Assembly: GCA_001769005.1 (NCBI GenBank)
Contig: MENE01000148.1
Location: 20,514-30,445 of the forward strand
DNA: 9,932 nt
DNA from: Bacteroidetes bacterium GWA2_31_9b
GTDB taxonomy: Bacteria; Bacteroidota; Bacteroidia; Bacteroidales; UBA12077
Reading direction: 5' to 3'
The notes under the pieces are model-generated. The model saw only the letters and a list, made by a program, of their open reading frames with translations. It had not been told where the DNA came from and ran no database searches. Both the position numbers and the translations under genes were made by a program. Of the stretch, positions 1 to 7,452 are shown one piece after another (positions within the stretch are counted from its first letter, which is position 1; the number at the start of each line of letters is the position of its first letter).

Positions 1-1
1 G

Positions 2-454
2 GGAATAGCTCGTTTGCTCGATCGTTTTAATCCATCCGACCCAATAACTGCTGATGAAATTCTAAGAATCGAACATTATATCGATACAGAGCTCTCTCCT
101 TTATATGATGCATTTAATAAGTATAAACCAGTAAGATTAATTGGTTCATCAGGAACATTCGATACAATTCGTTCATTGATTATAGAACGAAAAGGAATGA
201 AACGAGGAGACAATACGGACAAAAATTCATATCGTATTGACCTGATTGATTACCAGAATCTACATACCGATTTATTAAAATCAACATATAATGAAAGGCT
301 GGAAATGAAAGGATTAGAATTTGTTCGTTTAGAAATGATTGTTGTAGCGAGTATTTTTGTTAATTTTATAATCAATAAATTCAATTTAAAATCGATTACT
401 CAATCACACTTTGCATTAAAAGAAGGTATGCTTGATAAAATCATAAACGGATAA
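2..454 (+). CDS. ppx: Ppx/GppA-family exopolyphosphatase, C-terminal part (5' end outside window)
   Basis: The reading frame is open to the left edge: codons before the TTG at 14 read G-I-A-R, joining the family pattern 'G..RL...F', so the gene starts outside the window and the TTG is internal. About 150 residues are visible. They include GSSGTFDT (about residues 49-56 of the visible part), matching the glycine-rich nucleotide/phosphate-binding loop of the second ASKHA-fold lobe, and the terminal block SHFALKEGMLDKI, which resembles the 'S..alreG.l' end of Ppx/GppA proteins. The family hydrolyses terminal phosphates of polyphosphate or the 5'-phosphate of pppGpp; the fragment cannot separate these. 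Ending soon after this block suggests a short two-lobe protein without an added HD domain. The response-regulator gene follows after 10 nt on the same strand, so co-transcription is likely. The family call is fairly firm; the exact substrate is not. Confidence 0.8.
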   Translation, partial: GIARLLDRFNPSDPITADEILRIEHYIDTELSPLYDAFNKYKPVRLIGSSGTFDTIRSLIIERKGMKRGDNTDKNSYRIDLIDYQNLHTDLLKSTYNERLEMKGLEFVRLEMIVVASIFVNFIINKFNLKSITQSHFALKEGMLDKIING

Positions 455-464
455 GTTATTATAT

Positions 465-1631
465 ATGGCCAAAATATTAGTTATCGACGACGAAAAAAGC
501 ATTCGCGAAACATTAAAAGAAATTCTTGAATATGAGAAGCACGAAGTTGAATTAGCAAGTGATGGAGAACAAGGGTTGGAGTTATTCAAAAGTGACAAGT
601 ACGATGTGGTGTTGCTTGATATAAAAATGCCCAAAAAAGATGGACTAGAAGTTCTTGATGATTTACTTGCTGAAACAACAGATATTCCAATAATTATGAT
701 TTCGGGTCATGGAAATATTGATACCGCTGTAGATTCAATAAAAAAAGGGGCTTACGATTTTATTGAAAAACCACTTGATCTGAATCGTTTGCTTGTGACT
801 ATCCGTAATGCAATGGATAAAAATTCCTTGATTAAGGAAACAAAAACATTAAAAAAACAAGTAAATAAAACCTATGAAATTATTGGAGAGTCAGCACCGA
901 TACAAAAAGTAAGAACTATGATCGAGAAGGTTGCTCCAACCGATGCTAGAGTTCTTATTACCGGCGATAACGGCTCAGGAAAAGAATTGGTTGCACGCTG
1001 GCTGCACGAAAAAAGTGAAAGGTCATCGAATCCTTTTGTTGAAGTAAATTGTGCTGCCATTCCATCAGAGCTTATTGAAAGTGAGCTTTTTGGTCACGAA
1101 AAAGGAGCATTTACTTCTGCTCATAAACAACGAAAAGGAAAATTTGAACAAGCTCATACAGGAACCATTTTTCTTGATGAAATTGGCGATATGAGTTTAA
1201 ATGCACAGGCTAAAGTATTAAAAGCACTCGAAGAAAAAAAGGTTTCGCGTGTTGGAAGCGACAAAGATATTCATGTTGATGTTCGTATTATTGCTGCTAC
1301 AAATAAAAATCTGAAAGAAGAAATTCAAAAAAATAATTTCCGCGAAGACTTGTATCATCGGTTAAGTGTTATTCTTATTCATGTACCATCGTTGAACGAT
1401 CGTAAAGATGATATTCCATTACTTGCTGAGCATTTTAACGAATTAATTTGTGCAGATTATGGCGTAATAAAAAAACTGATTACGCCTGAAGCTATAAAAG
1501 AGTTGCAGAAAATTAACTGGACTGGTAATATTCGCGAATTCAGGAATGTACTTGAACGACTTATTATTCTTTGCGATAAAGAAATTACAGGTGACGATGT
1601 AATTGCATATGCACAACCGATTTCTAAATAA
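465..1631 (+). CDS. Sigma-54-type response regulator: receiver + AAA+ domains, no DNA-binding domain
   Basis: An NtrC-family protein of 388 residues. The receiver domain (about 1-120) has the acidic pair D8/D9, phospho-acceptor D52 in LLDIKMP, S80 and K102 in EKP. After a linker, the AAA+ domain (about 138-380) has Walker A GDNGSGKE (167-174), GAFTSA (214-219) at the sigma-54 contact loop where GAFTGA is usual, Walker B TIFLDE (234-239), sensor I AATN (277-280), FREDLYHRL with candidate arginine fingers R293/R299, and sensor II GNIREFRN (354-361). Such proteins use ATP hydrolysis to open sigma-54 RNA polymerase promoters after phosphorylation by a histidine kinase; no kinase gene is visible here. 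The protein ends just after the AAA+ lid, where relatives carry a Fis-type helix-turn-helix, and the 73 nt downstream cannot encode one. It may therefore act from solution or with a DNA-binding partner. The ATG at 465 places the receiver motif at the proper distance. Confidence 0.93.
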   Translation: MAKILVIDDEKSIRETLKEILEYEKHEVELASDGEQGLELFKSDKYDVVLLDIKMPKKDGLEVLDDLLAETTDIPIIMISGHGNIDTAVDSIKKGAYDFIEKPLDLNRLLVTIRNAMDKNSLIKETKTLKKQVNKTYEIIGESAPIQKVRTMIEKVAPTDARVLITGDNGSGKELVARWLHEKSERSSNPFVEVNCAAIPSELIESELFGHEKGAFTSAHKQRKGKFEQAHTGTIFLDEIGDMSLNAQAKVLKALEEKKVSRVGSDKDIHVDVRIIAATNKNLKEEIQKNNFREDLYHRLSVILIHVPSLNDRKDDIPLLAEHFNELICADYGVIKKLITPEAIKELQKINWTGNIREFRNVLERLIILCDKEITGDDVIAYAQPISK

Positions 1632-1667
1632 TTATACAATTAGCATTTAACAGCAATACTATTTTTT

Positions 1668-1702
1668 GCTAATAGCTAAAAGCTAACGACTAACAGCTAA
1701 AA
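1668..1702 (+). repeat. Heptanucleotide tandem repeat, five units, just upstream of the lyase start codon
   Basis: Five consecutive 7-base units are in perfect phase: gctaata, gctaaaa, gctaacg, actaaca, gctaaaa. The fourth is the most diverged. The array ends 2 nt before the ATG at 1705, so it occupies the whole position where a ribosome-binding site would lie. An outlying ATTAGCA at 1639-1645 is the reverse complement of TGCTAAT at 1667-1673, so the array edge could pair with it. A second array of the same period but different unit sits at 9674-9694. Whether these are recombination relics, regulatory elements or neutral low-complexity sequence cannot be decided from the window. Confidence 0.85.
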
Positions 1703-1704
1703 AA

Positions 1705-3153
1705 ATGTCAAGAATAGAAAAGGATTTTTTAGGAGAAAAACAAATTTTCAAACAATCGCTTTACGGTATTCACTCTGTCAGAGCTCGTGAAAATTTTCCT
1801 GATAATACTCCATTTCATGCCGAATGGTATATGGCAATAGGTCAAATAAAATTAGCCTATTATCTTACATACAATAGTTTCAAAAATTCACTTAGTAAAA
1901 AAAGTGAAAATAACCTGGTTCAGTTTTTTGATGATTCAATAATTGAAGCATTAATAGAATCAGCCGAAGAAGTTGCCGAAGGTAAATATTTTCAGCATTT
2001 TATTGTTCCTGCAATACAAGGTGGTGCAGGCTCAAGTATAAACATGAATGTAAACGAAATAATTACCAATGTAGCATTAACTAAACTCGATCTCGATCCT
2101 GGTGATTATGATACAATTGATCCTCTTGAATACGCAAACATTTTTCAATCAACAAACGACATAATACCATCATCTTTAAAGATGGCTTCAATAAAACTTC
2201 TGGTGGAACTCGAGGATAAAATCAATGGGCTGAAACTTGATATTGAAAAACTTGAAAAACAGAGCAGGAATAAGCTTCGTATTGCATATACACAAATGGA
2301 GCAAACTGCACCTTCATCGTATGCTATACTTTTCGATTCATACAAAGAAGCTTTATCAAGAGATAAGTTACGTGTTTCGAAATGCATTGAACGAATAAAT
2401 ACATTAAATCTTGGTGGAGGTGAAATTGGAACCGGAATGGCAGTTCCTCAGTTCTTTATTATGGAAGTTATACCAACACTTCAAAAACTCACTAACCTAC
2501 CTGTTAAAAAAGACGAAAACATGACCGACTCAACTAATAACTTAGATTCGTTGGTTGAATTACATTCCATTTTAAAAACTCATGCTGTAGATCTTGAAAA
2601 AATGGTTTCTGATATCCGTTTATTATCATCGGATCTTATTGGTTCAAAAGAAATAAGGATTCCTCAGAAACAAACCGGAAGTATTATAATGCCCGAAAAA
2701 GGAAATCCTGTTATTCCAGAATTTGTTATAAGTGTAGCTCATAAAGTATACGCAAACGACATGCTAGTTAGTTCGTTAAGTGCGCAAGGATGTTTGGATA
2801 TGAATCCATATTTACCAGTTATTGGTAATGCTATTCTCGATAGTATTAAGTTGTTAATAGCAGCAAACAAGACTCTTAAGGAAAATATGTTTGAAGGGCT
2901 CACAATAAATAATGATTTAGCAGAAGATCGCTTGTATCATAGTTCTGCTGTTGCAACTGCCTTAACTCCATTTATTGGAAATACAAAAGCATCAAAGCTT
3001 GCAAAAGAAATACAAAAAAGCGGCAAAGATATTTTCAGGGTAAATAGCAAACTAAAATTAATTGACCCCGATAAATTGGAAAAAATACTTTCGACACAAA
3101 ATATTTTAAAACAGGGATTTACCTTAAATGATTTAAAAGATTTTGGAGAATGA
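1705..3153 (+). CDS. Aspartate ammonia-lyase-like protein (aspartase/fumarase superfamily), divergent
   Basis: At 482 residues this is the usual length for aspartase or class II fumarase and aligns end to end with them. The N-terminus (RIEKDFLG, then YGIHSVRARENF) matches the aspartase start and supports the ATG at 1705. Conserved regions follow: GGAGSSINMNVNE (106-118), QSTND (148-152), TQMEQTAP (196-203, where aspartases have TQ/TH-LQDAxP), LGGGEIGTG (236-244) and the signature loop GSIIMPEKGNP (325-335). In true aspartases this loop is usually GSSIMPxKVNP. The putative catalytic serine (S326), lysine K332 and asparagine N334 remain, but the second serine is isoleucine and valine is glycine. 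The superfamily performs reversible beta-elimination releasing fumarate; aspartate deamination is the best guess, but these changes leave the substrate open. The stop overlaps the next gene's start (ATGA), and the gene is preceded by a heptamer repeat instead of a recognisable ribosome-binding site. Confidence 0.85.
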   Translation: MSRIEKDFLGEKQIFKQSLYGIHSVRARENFPDNTPFHAEWYMAIGQIKLAYYLTYNSFKNSLSKKSENNLVQFFDDSIIEALIESAEEVAEGKYFQHFIVPAIQGGAGSSINMNVNEIITNVALTKLDLDPGDYDTIDPLEYANIFQSTNDIIPSSLKMASIKLLVELEDKINGLKLDIEKLEKQSRNKLRIAYTQMEQTAPSSYAILFDSYKEALSRDKLRVSKCIERINTLNLGGGEIGTGMAVPQFFIMEVIPTLQKLTNLPVKKDENMTDSTNNLDSLVELHSILKTHAVDLEKMVSDIRLLSSDLIGSKEIRIPQKQTGSIIMPEKGNPVIPEFVISVAHKVYANDMLVSSLSAQGCLDMNPYLPVIGNAILDSIKLLIAANKTLKENMFEGLTINNDLAEDRLYHSSAVATALTPFIGNTKASKLAKEIQKSGKDIFRVNSKLKLIDPDKLEKILSTQNILKQGFTLNDLKDFGE

Positions 3154-4622
3154 AATTTAGATTAACCCGCAAGAATTATCCTTTAATCATTATTTCAATT
3201 TTAGGAATTGTTCTTATTGCTTATACAACATCACGCGCATTTTTACTTTCATTAACACATGACGAAAGTTTTACTTACTTGTGGTATGTTCACGAATCAT
3301 TTATGCAGATTATTTCAATGCATATTCCTAAAGCAAACAATCACATTCTTAACTCTATAGCCATAAAGTTTTTAACCTGGATTTTCCCTGCCAATGAATT
3401 TGTTGTACGATTGCCAAATTTAATAGCACACATCGCATATATTGTATTTTCTATTTTGATTTTAAAAAAATACAGAAACCCAGTTCTTATTATTGGTGGA
3501 TTTATACTTTTAAACTTTAATCCTTATATGCTTGAATTCTTTTCATTAGCAAGAGGATATGGAATCTCTCTGGCGCTATTAACAGGCTCTGTTTACTTTT
3601 TTCTACAATTTATTGAAAAAGAAAAACAACAATTTATTTACTTTCCATTCATCTTGGGAGCTTTATCTGCAATTTCAAATCTGATATATATCCATTTTTA
3701 TCTTGCTTTACTAATTACTTACAACATCATTAAAATCAATAATATACTATCCTTTAGATGTTTTAAAGAAAGATTATCTTCTTTTTTCAGGATTAACATT
3801 CCTTCCATTATAGTTACAACAACTCTTGCCCTAATTGTCTTTGAGCCTATTCGTAAGCTCAGTAAGTATAATGAACTATACGGACATGGAAATATAAGTT
3901 TTTATCAAGACACAATAATTACATTTATTAATAGTTCAAAATATACCCAAGATTATGGCTCTTTTACTGCGGAAAAAATATCATACCTGCTTTTAGGTTT
4001 GATTATGATATTAATAATTACTGCATTATTCGATTTATTTAAAAAGAAATTTTTAATTAGAGATTCCAAATTATCTATATTTCTATGCTTATTATTATTA
4101 CCTGTTTTGAGCATCATTATGCAACATCAAATACTTGGCAGTGAATATCCAAGTATTCGTTTAACTTTATTCTTTGTTCCTTTATTGGGATTTTCGATTA
4201 TTGCATTTTACATACACTATAAAAATCGGGTTATTAAGTACTTTTCGCTTTTTATAATCTCACTATTAGCTTTTTTACTTGCATTTCATACACTAAATTC
4301 TATGCAATTTAAATATGCCAGTGAATGGAAATACGATGCAGATACAAAAGAGATGACCAACATTTTGAAAAACGAAGTATTAAAAAATTGTCCCGGGAAG
4401 CAAGTAAAACTTGGCATAAACTGGATTTTTGAACCAACCATAAATTTTTATCGAATTACTAAAGATTACGACTGGCTTCAACAAGTTACACGCGATGGAC
4501 TTACAGGGGATTATGATTATTACTATATTTTAAAAGAGAACCTTCCCGAAATAAAAAATGTTGAAATACTTAAGGAATTTAAAACAAGCAATACTTTGCT
4601 TTTAAAGAAAGTTGAAAAATAA
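3150..4622 (+). CDS. Multi-spanning membrane glycosyltransferase, GT-C type (GT39/ArnT-like)
   Basis: A 490-residue, very hydrophobic protein with about 10-12 membrane segments (for example 10-30, 92-128, 132-153, 163-195, 214-232, 277-296, 307-325, 337-355, 362-380) and a soluble C-terminal tail (about 385-490). After the first helix, the loop SLTHDESFTY holds the acidic pair D38/E39 at the position where GT-C enzymes place their catalytic acid in the first external loop. FFSLARGYG (130-138) and YPSIRLTLFFVPLL (333-346) also resemble this superfamily. Such enzymes move a sugar from a polyprenyl-phosphate donor to a lipid, glycan or protein outside the cytoplasm; donor and acceptor cannot be read here. 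The start overlaps the lyase stop as ATGA, so translation is probably coupled. Its end lies 4 nt from the opposing gene's stop. Superfamily placement rests on topology and short motifs, hence moderate confidence in function. Confidence 0.72.
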   Translation: MKFRLTRKNYPLIIISILGIVLIAYTTSRAFLLSLTHDESFTYLWYVHESFMQIISMHIPKANNHILNSIAIKFLTWIFPANEFVVRLPNLIAHIAYIVFSILILKKYRNPVLIIGGFILLNFNPYMLEFFSLARGYGISLALLTGSVYFFLQFIEKEKQQFIYFPFILGALSAISNLIYIHFYLALLITYNIIKINNILSFRCFKERLSSFFRINIPSIIVTTTLALIVFEPIRKLSKYNELYGHGNISFYQDTIITFINSSKYTQDYGSFTAEKISYLLLGLIMILIITALFDLFKKKFLIRDSKLSIFLCLLLLPVLSIIMQHQILGSEYPSIRLTLFFVPLLGFSIIAFYIHYKNRVIKYFSLFIISLLAFLLAFHTLNSMQFKYASEWKYDADTKEMTNILKNEVLKNCPGKQVKLGINWIFEPTINFYRITKDYDWLQQVTRDGLTGDYDYYYILKENLPEIKNVEILKEFKTSNTLLLKKVEK

Positions 4623-4626
4623 ATTT

Positions 4627-5994
4627 TTATTTATTTTTCTCAGGCTCACCTTTTAATGCACTTTCGTAATCAGGAAGTTGGATTAATTCCTGATAGTTTT
4701 TTGGAAATTTAAATTTTCCAAAGACAGCCCAATAAGCTTCTTTTGTCATAGAATCCCAATGAATTATTGTTCTACGATATTGTAGTGTTTGGAATAAATT
4801 AAGACTTATAAGCAGAAAGATTATTAATCCGGAAGTAATTTTTATTATCCTTTGCTTATCAAAAAGGAAATTCAAAAATACTGATAACGGAATAGACAAA
4901 AATACATAAGACTCTATTAACGGGCGAGCTCCAAATCCTCCACCATACCACCAGCTCCACCAGCTAAATATAATATACACATTGATTAACAAAAATAGAG
5001 TTATTGCAACTGAAAATTCTTTCATTTTTTTAAATAACAAAGGAATCCCCGCTATGGCAATAATCATAATAGGAGTATAAATAAGCCAACCTTTTCGATA
5101 ACTAAATAAGCCATCAAGTATATGAGATTTTGTGAAATAAAATCTTTCAACCCCATACGAATAATAAAACCATTTTCCGGTAATTGCTTTCCAGTAAATG
5201 AGCTGTGGTGAAAAAACTAGTAAAACTAAAAAAGCTATTAATAACAGATGTAACCAGTACTTGCGTAATAAATTAAATTTCTGTTTTAGAGTCTCAAAAG
5301 AATATACTCCATAAATTATCGGAATTAAGAAAACAAGTAAATTTGATGGTCGAACCAATATAATTAACCCACCCAGAATGCCTAAAGTAAAACTAGTTAT
5401 AACAGATTGCTTATTATGCCATTGAATTGTAAAATAAAAAAATGCGCTAAACAGAAAAAAACTAAACGAATGAGACATTTCTCCTTCATTGGTAACATAG
5501 AAAAAGAAGTTTGTACCAAATGCAATTATTAAAATACTTAGTGCTGTAATTTTATCGCTGAAAAATTGAAGCTGGATTTTCGATAAAATAATCAATCCCA
5601 GCAAACCATAGAATAAACCTGCAAAACAAATAAACATAGAATATATTTGGGAATACCCATTTGCATTAGAATCTGTAATTTGAGCAATCGCATGAGCAAT
5701 AAAAAAGAAAGGTGAATACAAAACGGAAAGACCCATAGTCATTTTTTGTATCCTCGCTCCTTCCGGTGTATTCTGATACCAAATGCGACCTTCAAAATCT
5801 TTTGGCAAACTATCTTTAAATTGAAAAGTTAAATCTTTATAAATAAAAGCTGCAGGCAAATAGGAATAGTAAGAAACAGCATCGTTATTAATTACCAGAT
5901 TTCTTTTCCATTTTGATATATTAAATACTGTCCATGTGTAAACAATTACAGTAAACAATAAAACCAAAAAAGTATATTTATTATTCTTGAACAT
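4627..5994 (-). CDS. Multi-spanning membrane protein, probable GT-C glycosyltransferase
   Basis: A 455-residue membrane protein, last gene of the minus-strand operon, starting 21 nt after its upstream neighbour. About 12 hydrophobic segments are visible (for example 7-25, 88-106, 116-137, 147-167, 172-190, 198-233, 247-268, 302-320, 327-347, 361-378, 384-402), with a soluble tail from about 403. The first external loop holds NNDAVSYYSYLPA (36-48), where D38 is the candidate catalytic acid. TNEGEMSHSFSFF (168-180) and the tryptophan-rich WWSWWYGGGFGARPLIE (345-361) are the most distinctive blocks; the latter resembles the late-loop 'G.R' region of GT39-like proteins. A role in transferring a lipid-linked sugar is inferred from topology and from the DPM1-like synthase in the same operon. 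I do not recognise the exact subfamily, and the acceptor is unknown. It shares architecture, but little obvious sequence, with its two GT-C-like neighbours. Confidence 0.68.
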   Translation of the reverse strand: MFKNNKYTFLVLLFTVIVYTWTVFNISKWKRNLVINNDAVSYYSYLPAAFIYKDLTFQFKDSLPKDFEGRIWYQNTPEGARIQKMTMGLSVLYSPFFFIAHAIAQITDSNANGYSQIYSMFICFAGLFYGLLGLIILSKIQLQFFSDKITALSILIIAFGTNFFFYVTNEGEMSHSFSFFLFSAFFYFTIQWHNKQSVITSFTLGILGGLIILVRPSNLLVFLIPIIYGVYSFETLKQKFNLLRKYWLHLLLIAFLVLLVFSPQLIYWKAITGKWFYYSYGVERFYFTKSHILDGLFSYRKGWLIYTPIMIIAIAGIPLLFKKMKEFSVAITLFLLINVYIIFSWWSWWYGGGFGARPLIESYVFLSIPLSVFLNFLFDKQRIIKITSGLIIFLLISLNLFQTLQYRRTIIHWDSMTKEAYWAVFGKFKFPKNYQELIQLPDYESALKGEPEKNK

Positions 5995-6015
5995 ATTAAA
6001 TATATTTACTTTGCT

Positions 6016-7446
6016 CTAAATAAAACTGGTTCGTTGAAAAATATATACTTCATAATCGTATCCGTTTAAAACTTTAAATGACTCATCCGGCTTAAATGAT
6101 TTTAATATTTCGAAACGAGGATTCTGAAGTAAAGAATCCAGTGGCAATTGTCCTTCGTTAGGCCCAAACTGTGCATCCCACTGCAGAATACTCCCTTCGG
6201 GCATATTTAATCCAGGATTTGAAATATCCGGGATTTTTTCGAAACACCTGTTTTGATCAAAAGGATTTACTCCTAGCTGATGAATAAAGAATAAATCGTA
6301 ATAGTAAATCTTTTTCTCTGTAAGATTGTTATCTTTAACCCAATCGGCTGCTTGATCAATCAATTCCTCCCTGCCATCTAACTTTACAGGAACTTTGTAA
6401 ATCTGAAAAGGAAGCTTTATAACGAATACAATCACAACAATTTTAACTACCAGCTGCAAAATCTGTTTAAACTTGAATAAATCAAAAATAAGATTAAATC
6501 CTCGCAAGCTAAGAATAGCAGCTACAGGCATTACTGCAGCCATTACTCTAATTAATCCTAGTGAACCGCCAACACCCTTCCACCATGCGATAGAATGTGC
6601 TGTAAGATAAATAAAGTAGCTTCCCAGAATAATAAGACTTTCTAAGGTAATTTGTTTTCGCTTTTTTTGATATCTTATAAAATCAATAATCCATGAAATA
6701 ATTCCAATAAATGCCAAAGTTGCTAATGGTATTCCATTTATCAATTTAGTACTATTTATAAAGTGTGTTAATTTACCTGTACCATAAATCTCTTTTGCTC
6801 CTGAATATGGATTTTGAGTAATAAACCACAAAAAATCATCTAAAATAAAAAAACCAAGTAAACTAAAAATTAAAAACCCACTTAAAAGAAAAGGTATTGC
6901 CCTATATTTCTTTTCAAGAATAAAACCTGCTAAAAACAATGGCAAAATAACAATCCCTTCAGTTCTGGAGAGTATGATAAATGAAATAACTATGGATGAA
7001 GCTATAAATCGTTTATCAAAAAATAAATAAATTGAAAATACGAGTATCAGACTAAACAGAATTTCAGTTAATCCCGATAACATCAAAATAAAATAAACAG
7101 GAGTAAAACATGTAAATAGGATTACAAGCCAGGTATTAGTATATTCAAGTTTTCTGACTGTTAAATAAGCAAAAAATGCAGTTAGTAATCCGGCAATTAC
7201 ATTAAAAAACTGGATTCCTTTAAACCCAAATTGTGCAAACGGGGAACTTAAAATTGTAAATAGAGGTTTACCCCAATGATCCAGAAAAAAATGTGGATAC
7301 CTGAAAGCATATCTGGCAAGTCTATAATGTGCATAATTATCAGCTCCTCCTTCTGCGGCTTCACTATATAGAACGAGTAAAGCAAAAAGTATAAATAAGG
7401 AAGTAAAAATAAAAAACAATGCTTTTACTCTTAACGATATTTTCAT
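6016..7446 (-). CDS. Multi-spanning membrane protein, probable GT-C glycosyltransferase
   Basis: A 476-residue protein and middle gene of the operon, beginning 6 nt after the family 2 glycosyltransferase, so tight coupling is likely. The N-terminal helix (about 8-28) is followed by a loop GGADNYAHYRLARYAFRYP (33-51) with D36 as candidate catalytic acid, then DHWGKPLF (56-63), resembling the 'D..Y...A......P....H.G.P' pattern of membrane mannosyl- and arabinosyltransferase relatives. Further helices lie near 78-98, 104-122, 126-143, 147-176, 183-202, 235-255, 267-285, 297-316 and 330-347. SRTEG (160-164) and LIRVMAAVMPVAA (298-310) are additional family-like blocks. The last 125 residues form a soluble, presumably extracytoplasmic domain. 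Inferred function: use of a polyprenyl-phosphate sugar, probably made by the upstream gene product. Substrate and acceptor are unknown; the family call is by topology and motif resemblance. Confidence 0.7.
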   Translation of the reverse strand: MKISLRVKALFFIFTSLFILFALLVLYSEAAEGGADNYAHYRLARYAFRYPHFFLDHWGKPLFTILSSPFAQFGFKGIQFFNVIAGLLTAFFAYLTVRKLEYTNTWLVILFTCFTPVYFILMLSGLTEILFSLILVFSIYLFFDKRFIASSIVISFIILSRTEGIVILPLFLAGFILEKKYRAIPFLLSGFLIFSLLGFFILDDFLWFITQNPYSGAKEIYGTGKLTHFINSTKLINGIPLATLAFIGIISWIIDFIRYQKKRKQITLESLIILGSYFIYLTAHSIAWWKGVGGSLGLIRVMAAVMPVAAILSLRGFNLIFDLFKFKQILQLVVKIVVIVFVIKLPFQIYKVPVKLDGREELIDQAADWVKDNNLTEKKIYYYDLFFIHQLGVNPFDQNRCFEKIPDISNPGLNMPEGSILQWDAQFGPNEGQLPLDSLLQNPRFEILKSFKPDESFKVLNGYDYEVYIFQRTSFI

Positions 7447-7452
7447 AATTTA

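Noticed and set aside
1639..1673. Possible terminator hairpin after the response-regulator gene (ATTAGCA / TGCTAAT, or AGCAA / TTGCT)
   Set aside because: Stems are only 5-7 bp of mixed A/T, the longer one has a 21-nt loop, and the T-run is inside the loop rather than after the stem.
2145..2387. 80-residue minus-strand open frame inside the lyase gene
   Set aside because: Serine-rich, low-complexity translation opposite conserved lyase codons (QSTND region); a shadow of the coding strand.
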